Assembly (NCBI GenBank): GCA_900757385.1
Contig: CAAENO010000169.1
Coordinates: 1 to 39,791, forward strand
DNA: 39,791 nt
Direction: 5' to 3'
Origin: an uncultured Collinsella sp.
Lineage (GTDB): Bacteria; Actinomycetota; Coriobacteriia; Coriobacteriales; Coriobacteriaceae
The notes under the pieces are model-generated. The model saw only the letters and a program-made list of their open reading frames with translations, was not told the origin of the DNA and made no database searches. A program made the position numbers and the translations under genes. Numbering within the stretch: the stretch's first letter is position 1; each line of letters starts with the position of its first letter. Shown here piece after piece: positions 24,918-32,000 of this stretch.

Positions 24918-26206
24918 TGCCCCGTTTCCCCCTTGTTCCCACGGCACCCGAGCCCGAGCGTGCCATTTTAGTTGGTGTTGAGTGGCGCGACAATGCATGG
25001 CCGCTCGATCGCTCGCTTGATGAGCTGGAGCGTCTTGCCCACACAGCTGGTGCCCAGTGCGTGGCACGCTTGTCGCAGCGTTTGGTAAAGCCGTATCCTA
25101 AATCGTTTATCGGTTCCGGTAAGGTTGAAGAGCTGTGCGGCCTGGTGCATCGCATGGATGCCGATGTCGTTATTTTTGACGACGACCTGACCCCCTCGCA
25201 GCAATCCTATTTGGAGAAAGCCGTGGGCGAGCCGGTAAAGATTATCGATCGCACTGCACTGATCCTGGATATCTTTGGCCTGCATGCTCAGACGCGTGAG
25301 GGACGCCTGCAGGTACAGCTGGCACAGCTTCAATATTTGTTGCCTCGCCTGCGTGGCATGTGGAGCCATCTCGCTAAGGAGCAGACGCGCGGCGGCATCG
25401 GCTCACGTTTTGGTCAGGGCGAAAGTCAGCTCGAGGTCGACCGTCGCCTCATTCGTAATAAGATCGCTGCGCTTCGTCGTGAGCTCAAGCAGGTTGAACA
25501 GCGCCGCGATGTTCAATCCAAGAGCCGCATTGAGTCACCGGCGTTTCGCGTCGCGTTAGCCGGTTATACCAATGCCGGTAAATCGACGTTGCTCAATCGT
25601 CTGACCGGCTCTACGGTACTTTCGCAGGACAAGCTGTTTGCTACGCTCGACCCGACGACGCGTTCGTATCGTCTGCCCGGCGGTCGCGGCATGACGATTA
25701 CCGATACCGTCGGCTTTATTCAAAAGCTGCCGCATGGTCTGGTCGATGCCTTTAAATCGACGCTTTCCGAGGTTTTGGGTGCCGATCTAATTCTCAAAGT
25801 CGTAGATGCGTCTGACGAGGACTATGAGCGGCAGCTGGAGGCTGTCGACCGCGTGCTTGATGAGATCGGCGCCGGAGAGCGTTTAACGCTGACCGTATTC
25901 AATAAAATCGATCTTCTCGATAGCGTCGATCGATTGAGTTTCCGTCGTCGCTATCCGGAGGCCGTTCTGTTCTCGGCCCAAACGGGCGAGGGGCTCGACG
26001 ATCTCGTCGACCGGATTGCTCGCGAGGCAGCTGCCACCGATGTGTTGCTCTCCGCTGATATCCCGTATCGTGAGGGCGCTCTCATCACGCTGGTGCATGA
26101 GCAGGGAACCCTTCTGCATGAGGAATATCTCGAGGACGGCGTTCGCATTGTGGCGAAACTGCCGGCTCGTATTGCACCGCGGCTCGAGCGTTATCGCACC
26201 GAGTAG
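24917..26206 (+). CDS. hflX: GTPase HflX
   Basis: Ribosome-associated GTPase that splits stalled or heat-damaged 70S ribosomes. The 429 residues have the N-terminal HflX domain (about 1-190, with FIGSGKVEEL, RTALILDIFGLHA and the Gly-rich GIGSRFGQGESQLEVDRR), the G domain with G1 GYTNAGKST near 215, DTVGFI and NKID, and a C-terminal region. Start at ATG 24917, overlapping miaA. The last 16 bases overlap the 3' end of the convergent acyltransferase gene. Confidence 0.95.
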   Translation: MPRFPLVPTAPEPERAILVGVEWRDNAWPLDRSLDELERLAHTAGAQCVARLSQRLVKPYPKSFIGSGKVEELCGLVHRMDADVVIFDDDLTPSQQSYLEKAVGEPVKIIDRTALILDIFGLHAQTREGRLQVQLAQLQYLLPRLRGMWSHLAKEQTRGGIGSRFGQGESQLEVDRRLIRNKIAALRRELKQVEQRRDVQSKSRIESPAFRVALAGYTNAGKSTLLNRLTGSTVLSQDKLFATLDPTTRSYRLPGGRGMTITDTVGFIQKLPHGLVDAFKSTLSEVLGADLILKVVDASDEDYERQLEAVDRVLDEIGAGERLTLTVFNKIDLLDSVDRLSFRRRYPEAVLFSAQTGEGLDDLVDRIAREAAATDVLLSADIPYREGALITLVHEQGTLLHEEYLEDGVRIVAKLPARIAPRLERYRTE

Positions 26207-26895
26207 ACGATCTCCAAAATGCCCAGAATGATGGGCTGATGCAGCAGATAAAAGGGGAGAGCGTGACGTCCAAGGCTGGCGAGCGCCGGCAGGGGGTTGG
26301 CGTAGGCCCAGCTAGGGACGGTCTTATCGATACTCTTCGCTATGTGTGCGGCGAAGTATCCTGCAAGATACATAAAGATAAACGGGATGATGGGGTAGTA
26401 ATCACCTGAGACAAACCCAGGGCTCGGAAATCCCAGCCACGCCAGGTAGGGGACAGGGTAGATCGTTTTGGGGATGCTCCAGGTGAGGGCGAACAACACA
26501 AGGCATAGGGGCATGCCCCATCTCGCCGTTATCTTCTTAAGGACGGGATCGGTCAACGCCACGATGCCGGTGCATGCGGCCATGCAGTAGATGATGCCAA
26601 AATTAACCGAATCGTCGAATGAGACAAGTGTTGTTGCCAACCAGACAACGAGTGCTGCTAAGGCGTATTTGGCGGCACGTTTGATATTGTTGCGCGAAAG
26701 AGTGCACATCCAACCCGCGATAAACAAAAATACCCAGCTGATGCTGGCGCGCCAGACGTCTTGAAAGACAGTCTGGGTAAACCAAGGCATATCCCAGCCG
26801 TACAGGTAGGCGAGATCATAGCAAGCGTGAAAACCTGCCATAGAAATCATCGTAAACCCGCGGACGGTATCAAAGATGGTGATGCGTTTTTGCAT
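26191..26895 (-). CDS. DUF1624 / heparan-alpha-glucosaminide N-acetyltransferase-like membrane protein
   Basis: Polytopic membrane protein of 234 residues with about seven hydrophobic segments. The start KRITIFDTVRGFTMISMAGFH (outline: R-x4-D-x2-RG...H) matches DUF1624 proteins related to lysosomal HGSNAT and other membrane acyltransferases; a final LGRHALPFYLLHQP is also typical. The acyl donor and acceptor cannot be told from sequence. On the minus strand its ATG overlaps the lexA stop by one base (TAATG), so it is translationally coupled to lexA and should rise in SOS. Its 3' end overlaps hflX convergently. Confidence 0.82.
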   Translation of the reverse strand: MQKRITIFDTVRGFTMISMAGFHACYDLAYLYGWDMPWFTQTVFQDVWRASISWVFLFIAGWMCTLSRNNIKRAAKYALAALVVWLATTLVSFDDSVNFGIIYCMAACTGIVALTDPVLKKITARWGMPLCLVLFALTWSIPKTIYPVPYLAWLGFPSPGFVSGDYYPIIPFIFMYLAGYFAAHIAKSIDKTVPSWAYANPLPALASLGRHALPFYLLHQPIILGILEIVYSVR

Positions 26896-27539
26896 TACGA
26901 GAACCGGCGCATTAAACCGACAACTTTACCCAAAATAACGGGGTTCGTCGCATAGATGGGCTCCATAGTGTCGTTCTCGGGCTGCAAGCGCACGCGCCCC
27001 TGCTCCTTGTAGAACGTCTTGACGGTCGCCGAACCATCAATCATGGCCACGACAATTTCGCCGTTCATGGCACTCTTTTGTTCACGGACGATGATGTAAT
27101 CGCCATTGAAGATGCCGACATTGATCATTGAGCTCCCATGCACCTCAAGGATAAAGGAACCCTGATCAGTGGCGATTTCGGTCGGGATAGTAAACGTGTC
27201 TTCGATATTCTGCTCGGCCAGAATGGGAATCCCAGCCGCGACGCGACCAACGAGCGGTAGCGAGACCGTTCCGCGAGGTGCGGTGGGCTCGTCAGATTTA
27301 GAAATTGAGACAGAGGAACCATCCTCGTTAAAGAGTTCCAGGGCACGCGGCTTGGTGGCATCGCGCTTGAGCAGCCCGCGCGCCTCCAGGGCAGAGAGAT
27401 GGGCGTGCACGGTGCTTGGGGAGGAAAGGCCCACGGCAGAAGCCATCTCGCGCACGCTGGGCGGATAACCCTTCTCCTGCTGATATTCCTTGATGAAGTC
27501 GTAAATTTGCTGCTGACGCTTGGTAATTTTGCGAGCCAT
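26895..27539 (-). CDS. lexA: SOS repressor LexA
   Basis: 214 residues. The N-terminal winged helix is RQQQIYDFIKEYQQEKGYPP through AVGLSSPSTVHAHLSALE (about 8-52). The self-cleavage bond is A102-G103 (GRVAAGIP). The catalytic pair is S137 (HGSSMI; the residue before Ser is Ser where Asp is usual) and K174 (ATVKTF). I chose ATG 27539 (MARKITKRQ) with AGAGGA at about 8 bases; an in-frame ATG at 27560 would add seven residues and lacks a good site. Its upstream region holds three SOS boxes, so it is autoregulated. I could not assign its own -35. Confidence 0.96.
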   Translation of the reverse strand: MARKITKRQQQIYDFIKEYQQEKGYPPSVREMASAVGLSSPSTVHAHLSALEARGLLKRDATKPRALELFNEDGSSVSISKSDEPTAPRGTVSLPLVGRVAAGIPILAEQNIEDTFTIPTEIATDQGSFILEVHGSSMINVGIFNGDYIIVREQKSAMNGEIVVAMIDGSATVKTFYKEQGRVRLQPENDTMEPIYATNPVILGKVVGLMRRFS

Positions 27540-27562
27540 CAGGGCATCCTCTCTACCCATGT

Positions 27563-27576
27563 CAAACAAATGTTCG
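27563..27576. promoter_or_regulatory. SOS box 1 upstream of lexA (one mismatch)
   Basis: CAAACAAATGTTCG matches CGAAC-N4-GTTCG with one change in the left arm. It lies 24 bases before the lexA start. Confidence 0.6.
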
Positions 27577-27584
27577 AATTTTGC

Positions 27585-27612
27585 TTGACAGGAACAACTG
27601 TTCGAAGATAAT
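27585..27612 (+). promoter_or_regulatory. Promoter of the LysM gene
   Basis: Perfect -35 TTGACA (27585-27590), 16-bp spacer, -10 GATAAT (27607-27612). Box 2 fills the spacer and box 3 covers the expected start point, the same design as recA. Confidence 0.85.
27591..27604. promoter_or_regulatory. SOS box 2 between lexA and the LysM gene
   Basis: GGAACAACTGTTCG, a perfect GAAC-N4-GTTC palindrome lying between the -35 and -10 of the LysM gene promoter. Confidence 0.92.
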
Positions 27613-27618
27613 AATAAC

Positions 27619-27632
27619 CGAACATTCGTTCT
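27619..27632. promoter_or_regulatory. SOS box 3 between lexA and the LysM gene
   Basis: CGAACATTCGTTCT, a perfect GAAC-N4-GTTC core, 28 bases centre-to-centre from box 2. Confidence 0.92.
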
Positions 27633-27699
27633 CGCGCTAGACATTTTTGTCCGCGCGGCTTGATAAAACTGTTCTCAGCAAAACACGCGAGAGGAGAAC

Positions 27700-28152
27700 A
27701 TGATGAACGCAACGAATATGGTCCAGGGAAACCTCGCCCTTAAGCTCGAGACGCCTGCAGAACCCACTTTTACGGTTGTTCAGGGTGGCCGCTCCGGCAT
27801 TCAACCTTTGACCGTAAAGCCTGCTCGCAATCAGCAGGCTGTAGTCGCGCCGGCCCGCGTTGCCCTGAAGGTTCCGACGATTGTCGCCGTCGCCGTTGCG
27901 CTTACGCTCTTCTTTGTCCTCGCTACTTCGGTCTTTAGCGCTCGTCACGCCGCGTATGCCGAGTCCGTTTCCAACATTACTTACGAGACCATTCGCGTTC
28001 AGACTGGCGATTCTCTTTGGTCGCTTGCCGAGGAATATCCAATCGAAGGCCTTTCCACGCAAGAGACTTCCGACATGATCCGTAACGTCAATCATCTGGA
28101 GCATGGTTCGCTCGCCGCCGGTGCGCATCTTAAGGTTCCTGCTCGTTCGTAA
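27700..28152 (+). CDS. LysM membrane protein, YneA/DivS-like SOS division inhibitor
   Basis: 150 residues: a cytoplasmic N-terminus (1-57), one membrane segment (about 58-80), then an extracytoplasmic LysM domain (about 96-147, YETIRVQTGDSLWSLAEEY ... GAHLKVP). The layout, the divergent position from lexA, the LexA-controlled promoter and nrdR downstream match B. subtilis yneA and the corynebacterial divS-nrdR locus, whose products block division during SOS. Function is therefore inferred mainly from context. ATG 27700 and 27703 are adjacent; GAGGAGA at 27691-27697 fits the second slightly better. Confidence 0.85.
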   Translation: MMNATNMVQGNLALKLETPAEPTFTVVQGGRSGIQPLTVKPARNQQAVVAPARVALKVPTIVAVAVALTLFFVLATSVFSARHAAYAESVSNITYETIRVQTGDSLWSLAEEYPIEGLSTQETSDMIRNVNHLEHGSLAAGAHLKVPARS

Positions 28153-28165
28153 TCATTATCGCGCT

Positions 28166-28209
28166 GCGCATGGTACCCTTGTTATCGTTTAAGAGGAGGT
28201 ACCATGCGC
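28166..28209 (+). promoter_or_regulatory. 12-bp inverted repeat enclosing the nrdR start codon
   Basis: GCGCATGGTACC (28166-28177) is exactly complementary to GGTACCATGCGC (28198-28209), with a 20-base loop. The right arm contains the nrdR ATG and the last two G of the AGGAGG ribosome binding site, so the folded mRNA would hide the start. It could instead be a DNA operator. Confidence 0.75.
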
Positions 28210-28647
28210 TGTCCCAAATGCGGCAAGGCACATACCCGCGTCGTTGATTCCCGTATGCAGGAGTCAAATAACACCATTAAGCGCCGTCGCGAATGTTGCT
28301 CGTGTAACTATCGCTTTACAACGTTCGAGCGATGCGAAGACCCAATCGAGGTCATTAAGTCAGACGGAACCAAGCAGCGGTTCGATCGCAATAAGCTGCT
28401 CGTCGGCTTGATGCGCGCCACCATCAAGCGCGATATCGACACTAAGAAGCTCAATGAGATTATCGACGACATAGAGGTCGAGCTGCGCTCTCGCACACTG
28501 ACGGCCGTCACGTCCCATGAGTTGGGTGACATGGTGCTCAAGCGCTTGGCCAAGATTGACAAGGTGGCGTACATCCGCTTTGCCTCGGTCTACCGCGATT
28601 TCAAAGACGTCGATGAGTTTCTGCAAGAGCTCGACAAGCTAAGGTGA
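28204..28647 (+). CDS. nrdR: Transcriptional repressor NrdR
   Basis: Nucleotide-sensing repressor of ribonucleotide reductase genes, 147 residues. The zinc ribbon has C3 and C6 (MRCPKCG) and a later C-x2-C (CCSCNYRFTTFE). The ATP-cone follows (about 46-136): VIKSDGTKQRFDRNKLLVGL ... VAYIRFASVYRDF. ATG 28204 has AGAGGAGG just upstream. The two NrdR boxes typical of target promoters are not seen here; the 12-bp inverted repeat is the only symmetry. Its place after the SOS division inhibitor and before dut groups dNTP-pool control genes. Confidence 0.97.
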   Translation: MRCPKCGKAHTRVVDSRMQESNNTIKRRRECCSCNYRFTTFERCEDPIEVIKSDGTKQRFDRNKLLVGLMRATIKRDIDTKKLNEIIDDIEVELRSRTLTAVTSHELGDMVLKRLAKIDKVAYIRFASVYRDFKDVDEFLQELDKLR

Positions 28648-28651
28648 TTCC

Positions 28652-29095
28652 ATGTCCAACATTACCGTCAACATAAAGCGTCTCGATCCCACCGTCGAGC
28701 TTCCCAAATACGCCCATCCCACCGATGCCGGCTTGGATTTGCGCTCCAACGAGGACTGCGTCCTGAAGCCCTTCGAACGCCGTCTGGTCTCTACGGGGCT
28801 GGCCATCGCCCTGCCCGATGGCTACGCCGGCTTCGTTCAGCCCCGCAGCGGCTTGGCCATCAAGCAGGGCCTGTCTATAGTCAACACGCCGGGCCTCATC
28901 GACGCCCACTACCGAGGAGAACTCAAGGTTATCCTCATCAACCTGGATCCCTCCATTAACATTCAAATCAATAAAGGCGACCGCATAGCCCAACTCGTCA
29001 TCCAAGAAGTCCCCACGGTCAATCTCATAGAAGTAGAAGAACTAGACGAAACCGACCGAGGCAAAGGAGGCTTCGGCTCCAGCGGCATCGCCTAG
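28652..29095 (+). CDS. dut: Deoxyuridine 5'-triphosphate nucleotidohydrolase
   Basis: Trimeric dUTPase, hydrolysing dUTP to dUMP to keep uracil out of DNA and supply dTMP synthesis. All five motifs are present in 147 residues: DAGLDLRS, PRSGLAIKQG, GLIDAHYRGEL, GDRIAQLVI and the P-loop-like RGKGGFGSSG at the end. It follows nrdR by 4 bases. From about 28910 codon use changes: all six Glu are GAA, and ATA, CTA, CGA and GGA codons appear, unlike the GAG/CTC/CGC use of the neighbours. The gene is intact. The palindromic repeat region begins 15 bases after the stop. Confidence 0.96.
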   Translation: MSNITVNIKRLDPTVELPKYAHPTDAGLDLRSNEDCVLKPFERRLVSTGLAIALPDGYAGFVQPRSGLAIKQGLSIVNTPGLIDAHYRGELKVILINLDPSINIQINKGDRIAQLVIQEVPTVNLIEVEELDETDRGKGGFGSSGIA

Positions 29096-29110
29096 GGCGC
29101 TCGTATCCCT

Positions 29111-29213
29111 CCCGCCCGGGGCTTACCTATATCATTCCATGCTCAAACATTCTCGCGTCGCTTCGCTCGCTGCGAAACTGCGCGTGGAACGATATAGGTA
29201 AGCCCCGGGCGGG
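29111..29213 (+). repeat. Palindromic element, copy 1
   Basis: Arms of 29 bases (29111-29139 and 29185-29213) pair with one A-C mismatch around a 45-base loop. The central core (29128-29196) recurs in reverse orientation in copy 2 with two compensating changes and a 9-base indel in the loop. The outer arm (CCCGCCCGGGGCTTACC) is not shared. Confidence 0.9.
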
Positions 29214-29246
29214 CGGCTACTCGCTTGAAACAATATTTACTTTTCT

Positions 29247-29295
29247 AGTAAGTCGATGCGATAAAGGGACGCCTCCTTTGTCGCATCGACTTACT
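29247..29295. terminator. 21-bp hairpin, probable bidirectional terminator
   Basis: Arms 29247-29267 and 29275-29295 pair over 21 bases with a single T-G, loop GACGCCT, flanked by T-rich sequence on both sides (TTTTCT before, TGTATTTATATTTT after). Suits termination of dut and of the convergent gene. Confidence 0.6.
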
Positions 29296-29371
29296 GTATT
29301 TATATTTTCTGGTTCCCCTTTGCAGATTCTACTGGAGGGGAATCTGGTATAGCTGCTAGTACGTAAACGCA

Positions 29372-29475
29372 GCTTACCTGCGGGAGGCCCCTATATATCG
29401 TCCCACGCGCAGTTTCGCAGCGAAGCGAGAATGTTTGAGCATGGGATGATATATAGGGGCCTCCCGCAGGTAAGC
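29372..29475 (-). repeat. Palindromic element, copy 2 (inverted)
   Basis: Arms of 37 bases (29372-29408 and 29439-29475) with two mismatches around a 30-base loop. Read on the minus strand its core matches copy 1, including TGCTCAAACATTCTCGC and GCTGCGAAACTGCGCG, while the outer arms differ from copy 1 yet still pair. Confidence 0.9.
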
Positions 29476-29488
29476 GGACATAAAGACG

Positions 29489-30790
29489 CTAGCGGATATG
29501 CGCGGGTTTTCCGCCCCAGTAGAAGCGGCAGAAGGCTCGTTTGCGCTTTTGGGGTTTGCCTACGAGCTCCATGGCGGCGATGGCTATGTCTTCGGCTGCG
29601 TGTGGGCGGCGTAGTACTTCGCCGTTGATGAGCAGTGCCTTGAGCGACTCAGGATGATCGTGGAGATGACGCAACGTCACGATGAGCTCTCGTGCGGTGG
29701 TGACATGCATGCTGGCGCCCATGCCGGTGAGCATGGTGGTGTTGGCCTTTTCCTGGCCATAGGACTTGCCCAGCAGAATCATCGGCAGATGTGCGCATAG
29801 GCACTCGGTGACCGTGAGTCCGCCCGATTTGAGAATTGCCAGGTCGCAGCCGTGCATGAGGGCCGCCATGTCGTTCACGTAGTCCAGAACTGTGACGTTT
29901 TCGAGCTTCATGGCATCGAAGAGCGTCTTGAGGCGGGCGGCGTATTCCTTATCCTTGCCCGGCAAAATGACAAAGTGCATGTCTTCGAAGCTGCGTAGGA
30001 AGGGGAGGGTGCGGTCCATCTCCGCGCGAAAGCGAACGTACGGTTGAGGCAAGCTGGCACCGGCCATTACCAGCACGACGGTCTTGTCGGTGGGGAGGTT
30101 GAACTTAGCAAGCTCTTCCTCGCGATCGTAATCCGTGTCGAATCCGGCGCGAATGGGAATGCCGGTAATGCGAATCTTTGTTTCGAGCACCTTGCGCGGA
30201 CGCAGCGTTTCAGCCATAAATTCGTTGGCAACACAGAATAAATCGGTGTCCTTGTGGGGCCACCATCCCTCGACTTCGTAGTCGGTCGGTACGCAGATGA
30301 CCGGATAATCGATACCCGTAATTACGCGGGCGCCCACGGCAACATTGGCTGCCGTGATGTGCGTTGCAACCACGGCTATGGGCCTGCGGCTACGAATATA
30401 TTCGTTGAAGGCGGGGAACATAATTCGCGACCATGCCGTTCCGCCACCCCAGAGAAGATGTCCCGTAAGCGTATATCGCCAGGTCAGGTCGTAAATGGGG
30501 CGCGTGGCTCCCGTAAAAGAAGCCGCGGTCTTATTGCCGTCGAATTTAATACGTCCAAAATCAAGGATATCGAGCACTTCAATCTCAATTTCCTCGGGGA
30601 TGCCATTGGTGCCGCGGATGAGGTCGAATGCCTGCGCAATCGCATTTGCGGCGGCCTTGTGGCCCGAGCCAACGGAGGCGTGCACGATGGTCACGAGAGG
30701 TTTTTGCTGAGCCAGGAGCGTGGTTTGCTTCGATTGAGGAGTGCTGTGCGTGAGCAGGGGAGCGTCGTCACTCGTCTGCGCCTGATCCAT
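29489..30790 (-). CDS. MGDG-synthase/UgtP-like glycosyltransferase
   Basis: GT28-type glycosyltransferase of 433 residues. The N-terminal MGDG-synthase domain has VHASVGSGHKAAANAI (about 36-51) and CVPTDYEVEGWW; the C-terminal UDP-sugar part has VLVMAGASLP, MHFVILPGKDKEY and the donor-binding ILKSGGLTVTECL...LPMILL. Such enzymes glycosylate diacylglycerol to make glycolipids and lipoteichoic-acid anchors at the inner membrane face. The sugar is unknown. Start ATG 30790 has AAGGGGAG; an in-frame ATG at 30829 overlaps a -10-like TACAAT (30828-30833, minus) and lacks a site. It diverges from trxB and ends 13 bases before palindromic copy 2. Confidence 0.88.
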   Translation of the reverse strand: MDQAQTSDDAPLLTHSTPQSKQTTLLAQQKPLVTIVHASVGSGHKAAANAIAQAFDLIRGTNGIPEEIEIEVLDILDFGRIKFDGNKTAASFTGATRPIYDLTWRYTLTGHLLWGGGTAWSRIMFPAFNEYIRSRRPIAVVATHITAANVAVGARVITGIDYPVICVPTDYEVEGWWPHKDTDLFCVANEFMAETLRPRKVLETKIRITGIPIRAGFDTDYDREEELAKFNLPTDKTVVLVMAGASLPQPYVRFRAEMDRTLPFLRSFEDMHFVILPGKDKEYAARLKTLFDAMKLENVTVLDYVNDMAALMHGCDLAILKSGGLTVTECLCAHLPMILLGKSYGQEKANTTMLTGMGASMHVTTARELIVTLRHLHDHPESLKALLINGEVLRRPHAAEDIAIAAMELVGKPQKRKRAFCRFYWGGKPAHIR

Positions 30791-30908
30791 CGATAACTCC
30801 CCTTCAGCTTTGTAATACGGATTTATCATTGTAGTGCATGAGTGTCACGTTCACGTAAATTTGGGTATGAGCGCAAAGAACGACAACGTTTCGACGAAAG
30901 GACGCTTC

Positions 30909-31856
30909 ATGACTACCGATAAGCCGATCGATGTTGCGATTATCGGTGGCGGCCCCGCGGGCTATGCTGCCGCCATTTATGCTGCGCGTGCCAACCTGAC
31001 GACGACCGTGATTGAGCAGGGCATGTCGGGAGGGCAGATCGCCACAACCAATGAGGTCGAGAACTATCCGGGTATCTCGCTCCTGAGTGGCGCCGAACTC
31101 GGCGAGCGTTTTCAGCAGCATGCAGAGGGCCTGGGAGCACAGGTTGCATGGAGCATGGTTACGGGTATCGATTACGATGCCGATGCAGCGTTGTTTACGG
31201 TGCATCACGATATGGGCGATACGCTGGCCTCGAGCGTTATCGCTTGCATGGGTGCCACGCCGCGTCCGGCAGGTTTCGCAGGCGAGGATACGTATCGCGG
31301 TCGTGGCGTTTCATATTGCGCAACATGTGACGGCATGTTTTTCCGCGGCAAGCAGGTTTTTGTAATCGGTGGTGGCAATTCGGCATGCGAAGAGGCTCTG
31401 TTCCTGTCCGACATTGCCAACAGTGTGACCATCGTGCTGCGCCGCGACCAGTTCCGTGCGCCCGATGGTGTTGTTCAGAAAGTACTCGCAAAGGACAATA
31501 TTACAGTTAGGTACCAAACTAGTATTGTGGAGCTATCGGGCGAAGCCATGCCAACGACGATTACCTTTAAGGACAATGCATCCGGCGAGACTCATACCGA
31601 GTCATTTGAGCCCGGCTCGTTTGGCATCTTTGTCTTTACGGGGACGCAGCCACATACCGAGCTTGTTGAGCATCTAGTCGACCTGGCTCCCGACGGCGGC
31701 ATTGTCACCGACGATTCGATGGCCACCCGCACGCCAGGTCTATTTGCCGCTGGCGATATCCGTTCCAAACGTTTACGCCAGGTTGTGACCGCTGTTTCGG
31801 ACGGAGCCATAGCGGCAACGAGCGCATACGCGTTTCTCCGTGGACAAGTACGATAA
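30909..31856 (+). CDS. trxB: Thioredoxin reductase
   Basis: FAD/NADPH thioredoxin-disulfide reductase of 315 residues. FAD site GGGPAGYAAAIYAARA near 12-27; redox CATC at C137-C140 (SYCATCDGMFF); NADPH site GGGNSACEEALFL; second FAD motif GLFAAGDIRSKRLRQVVTA. ATG 30909 has GAAAGGA at 30896-30902; an in-frame ATG at 30834 would add 25 poor residues. It diverges from the glycosyltransferase, with a GGGTATGAG element (TATGAG 30866-30871) as a weak -10 candidate. No thioredoxin gene is adjacent. A terminator follows. Confidence 0.95.
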   Translation: MTTDKPIDVAIIGGGPAGYAAAIYAARANLTTTVIEQGMSGGQIATTNEVENYPGISLLSGAELGERFQQHAEGLGAQVAWSMVTGIDYDADAALFTVHHDMGDTLASSVIACMGATPRPAGFAGEDTYRGRGVSYCATCDGMFFRGKQVFVIGGGNSACEEALFLSDIANSVTIVLRRDQFRAPDGVVQKVLAKDNITVRYQTSIVELSGEAMPTTITFKDNASGETHTESFEPGSFGIFVFTGTQPHTELVEHLVDLAPDGGIVTDDSMATRTPGLFAAGDIRSKRLRQVVTAVSDGAIAATSAYAFLRGQVR

Positions 31857-31891
31857 TATATCTTACGTAAGGTTGTTATCAATTAACTAAA

Positions 31892-31933
31892 TGGCGGGAT
31901 GATGCATCAGTGCACTGTCCCGCCAATTTTCTT
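31892..31933 (+). terminator. Terminator after trxB
   Basis: GGCGGGA (31893-31899) / TCCCGCC (31918-31924), with an inner GATGCATC palindrome, followed by AATTTTCTT. Confidence 0.75.
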
Positions 31934-31936
31934 GCC

Positions 31937-31962
31937 GGCTATGTGGTATGCAAAACTAGATA
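31937..31962 (+). promoter_or_regulatory. Operator-like element upstream of the DUF1836 gene
   Basis: This 26-base stretch is identical at 23 positions to the minus strand of 33614-33639 before degV. It contains CAAAACTAGATA and a degenerate inverted repeat TATnTnGT-N7-ACTAGATA. A -10-like TACAAT follows at 31971-31976. Confidence 0.6.
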
Positions 31963-32000
31963 ACGTAGAATACAATATAGAAAATGAACGGAGGACCTTT

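Larger units (their letters stand above)
29096..29488. other. Gene-free convergent gap filled with inverted repeats
   Basis: Between the 3' ends of dut and the glycosyltransferase I find no credible gene. The region is nearly all palindrome: element 1 (29111-29213), a 21-bp hairpin (29247-29295), a smaller hairpin (about 29312-29344) and element 2 (29372-29475). Confidence 0.85.

Noticed and set aside
28166..28209. NrdR boxes upstream of nrdR
   Set aside because: The inverted repeat here does not resemble the paired AT-rich NrdR-box consensus, so it was not called one.
29096..29488. Possible insertion sequence or transposase remnant in the palindromic gap
   Set aside because: No transposase fragment or target-site duplication could be recognised; only palindromes are seen.
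29431..29628. Plus-strand open frame of 65 codons starting in palindromic copy 2
   Set aside because: It begins in the repeat and runs antisense into the glycosyltransferase gene; no support as a gene.
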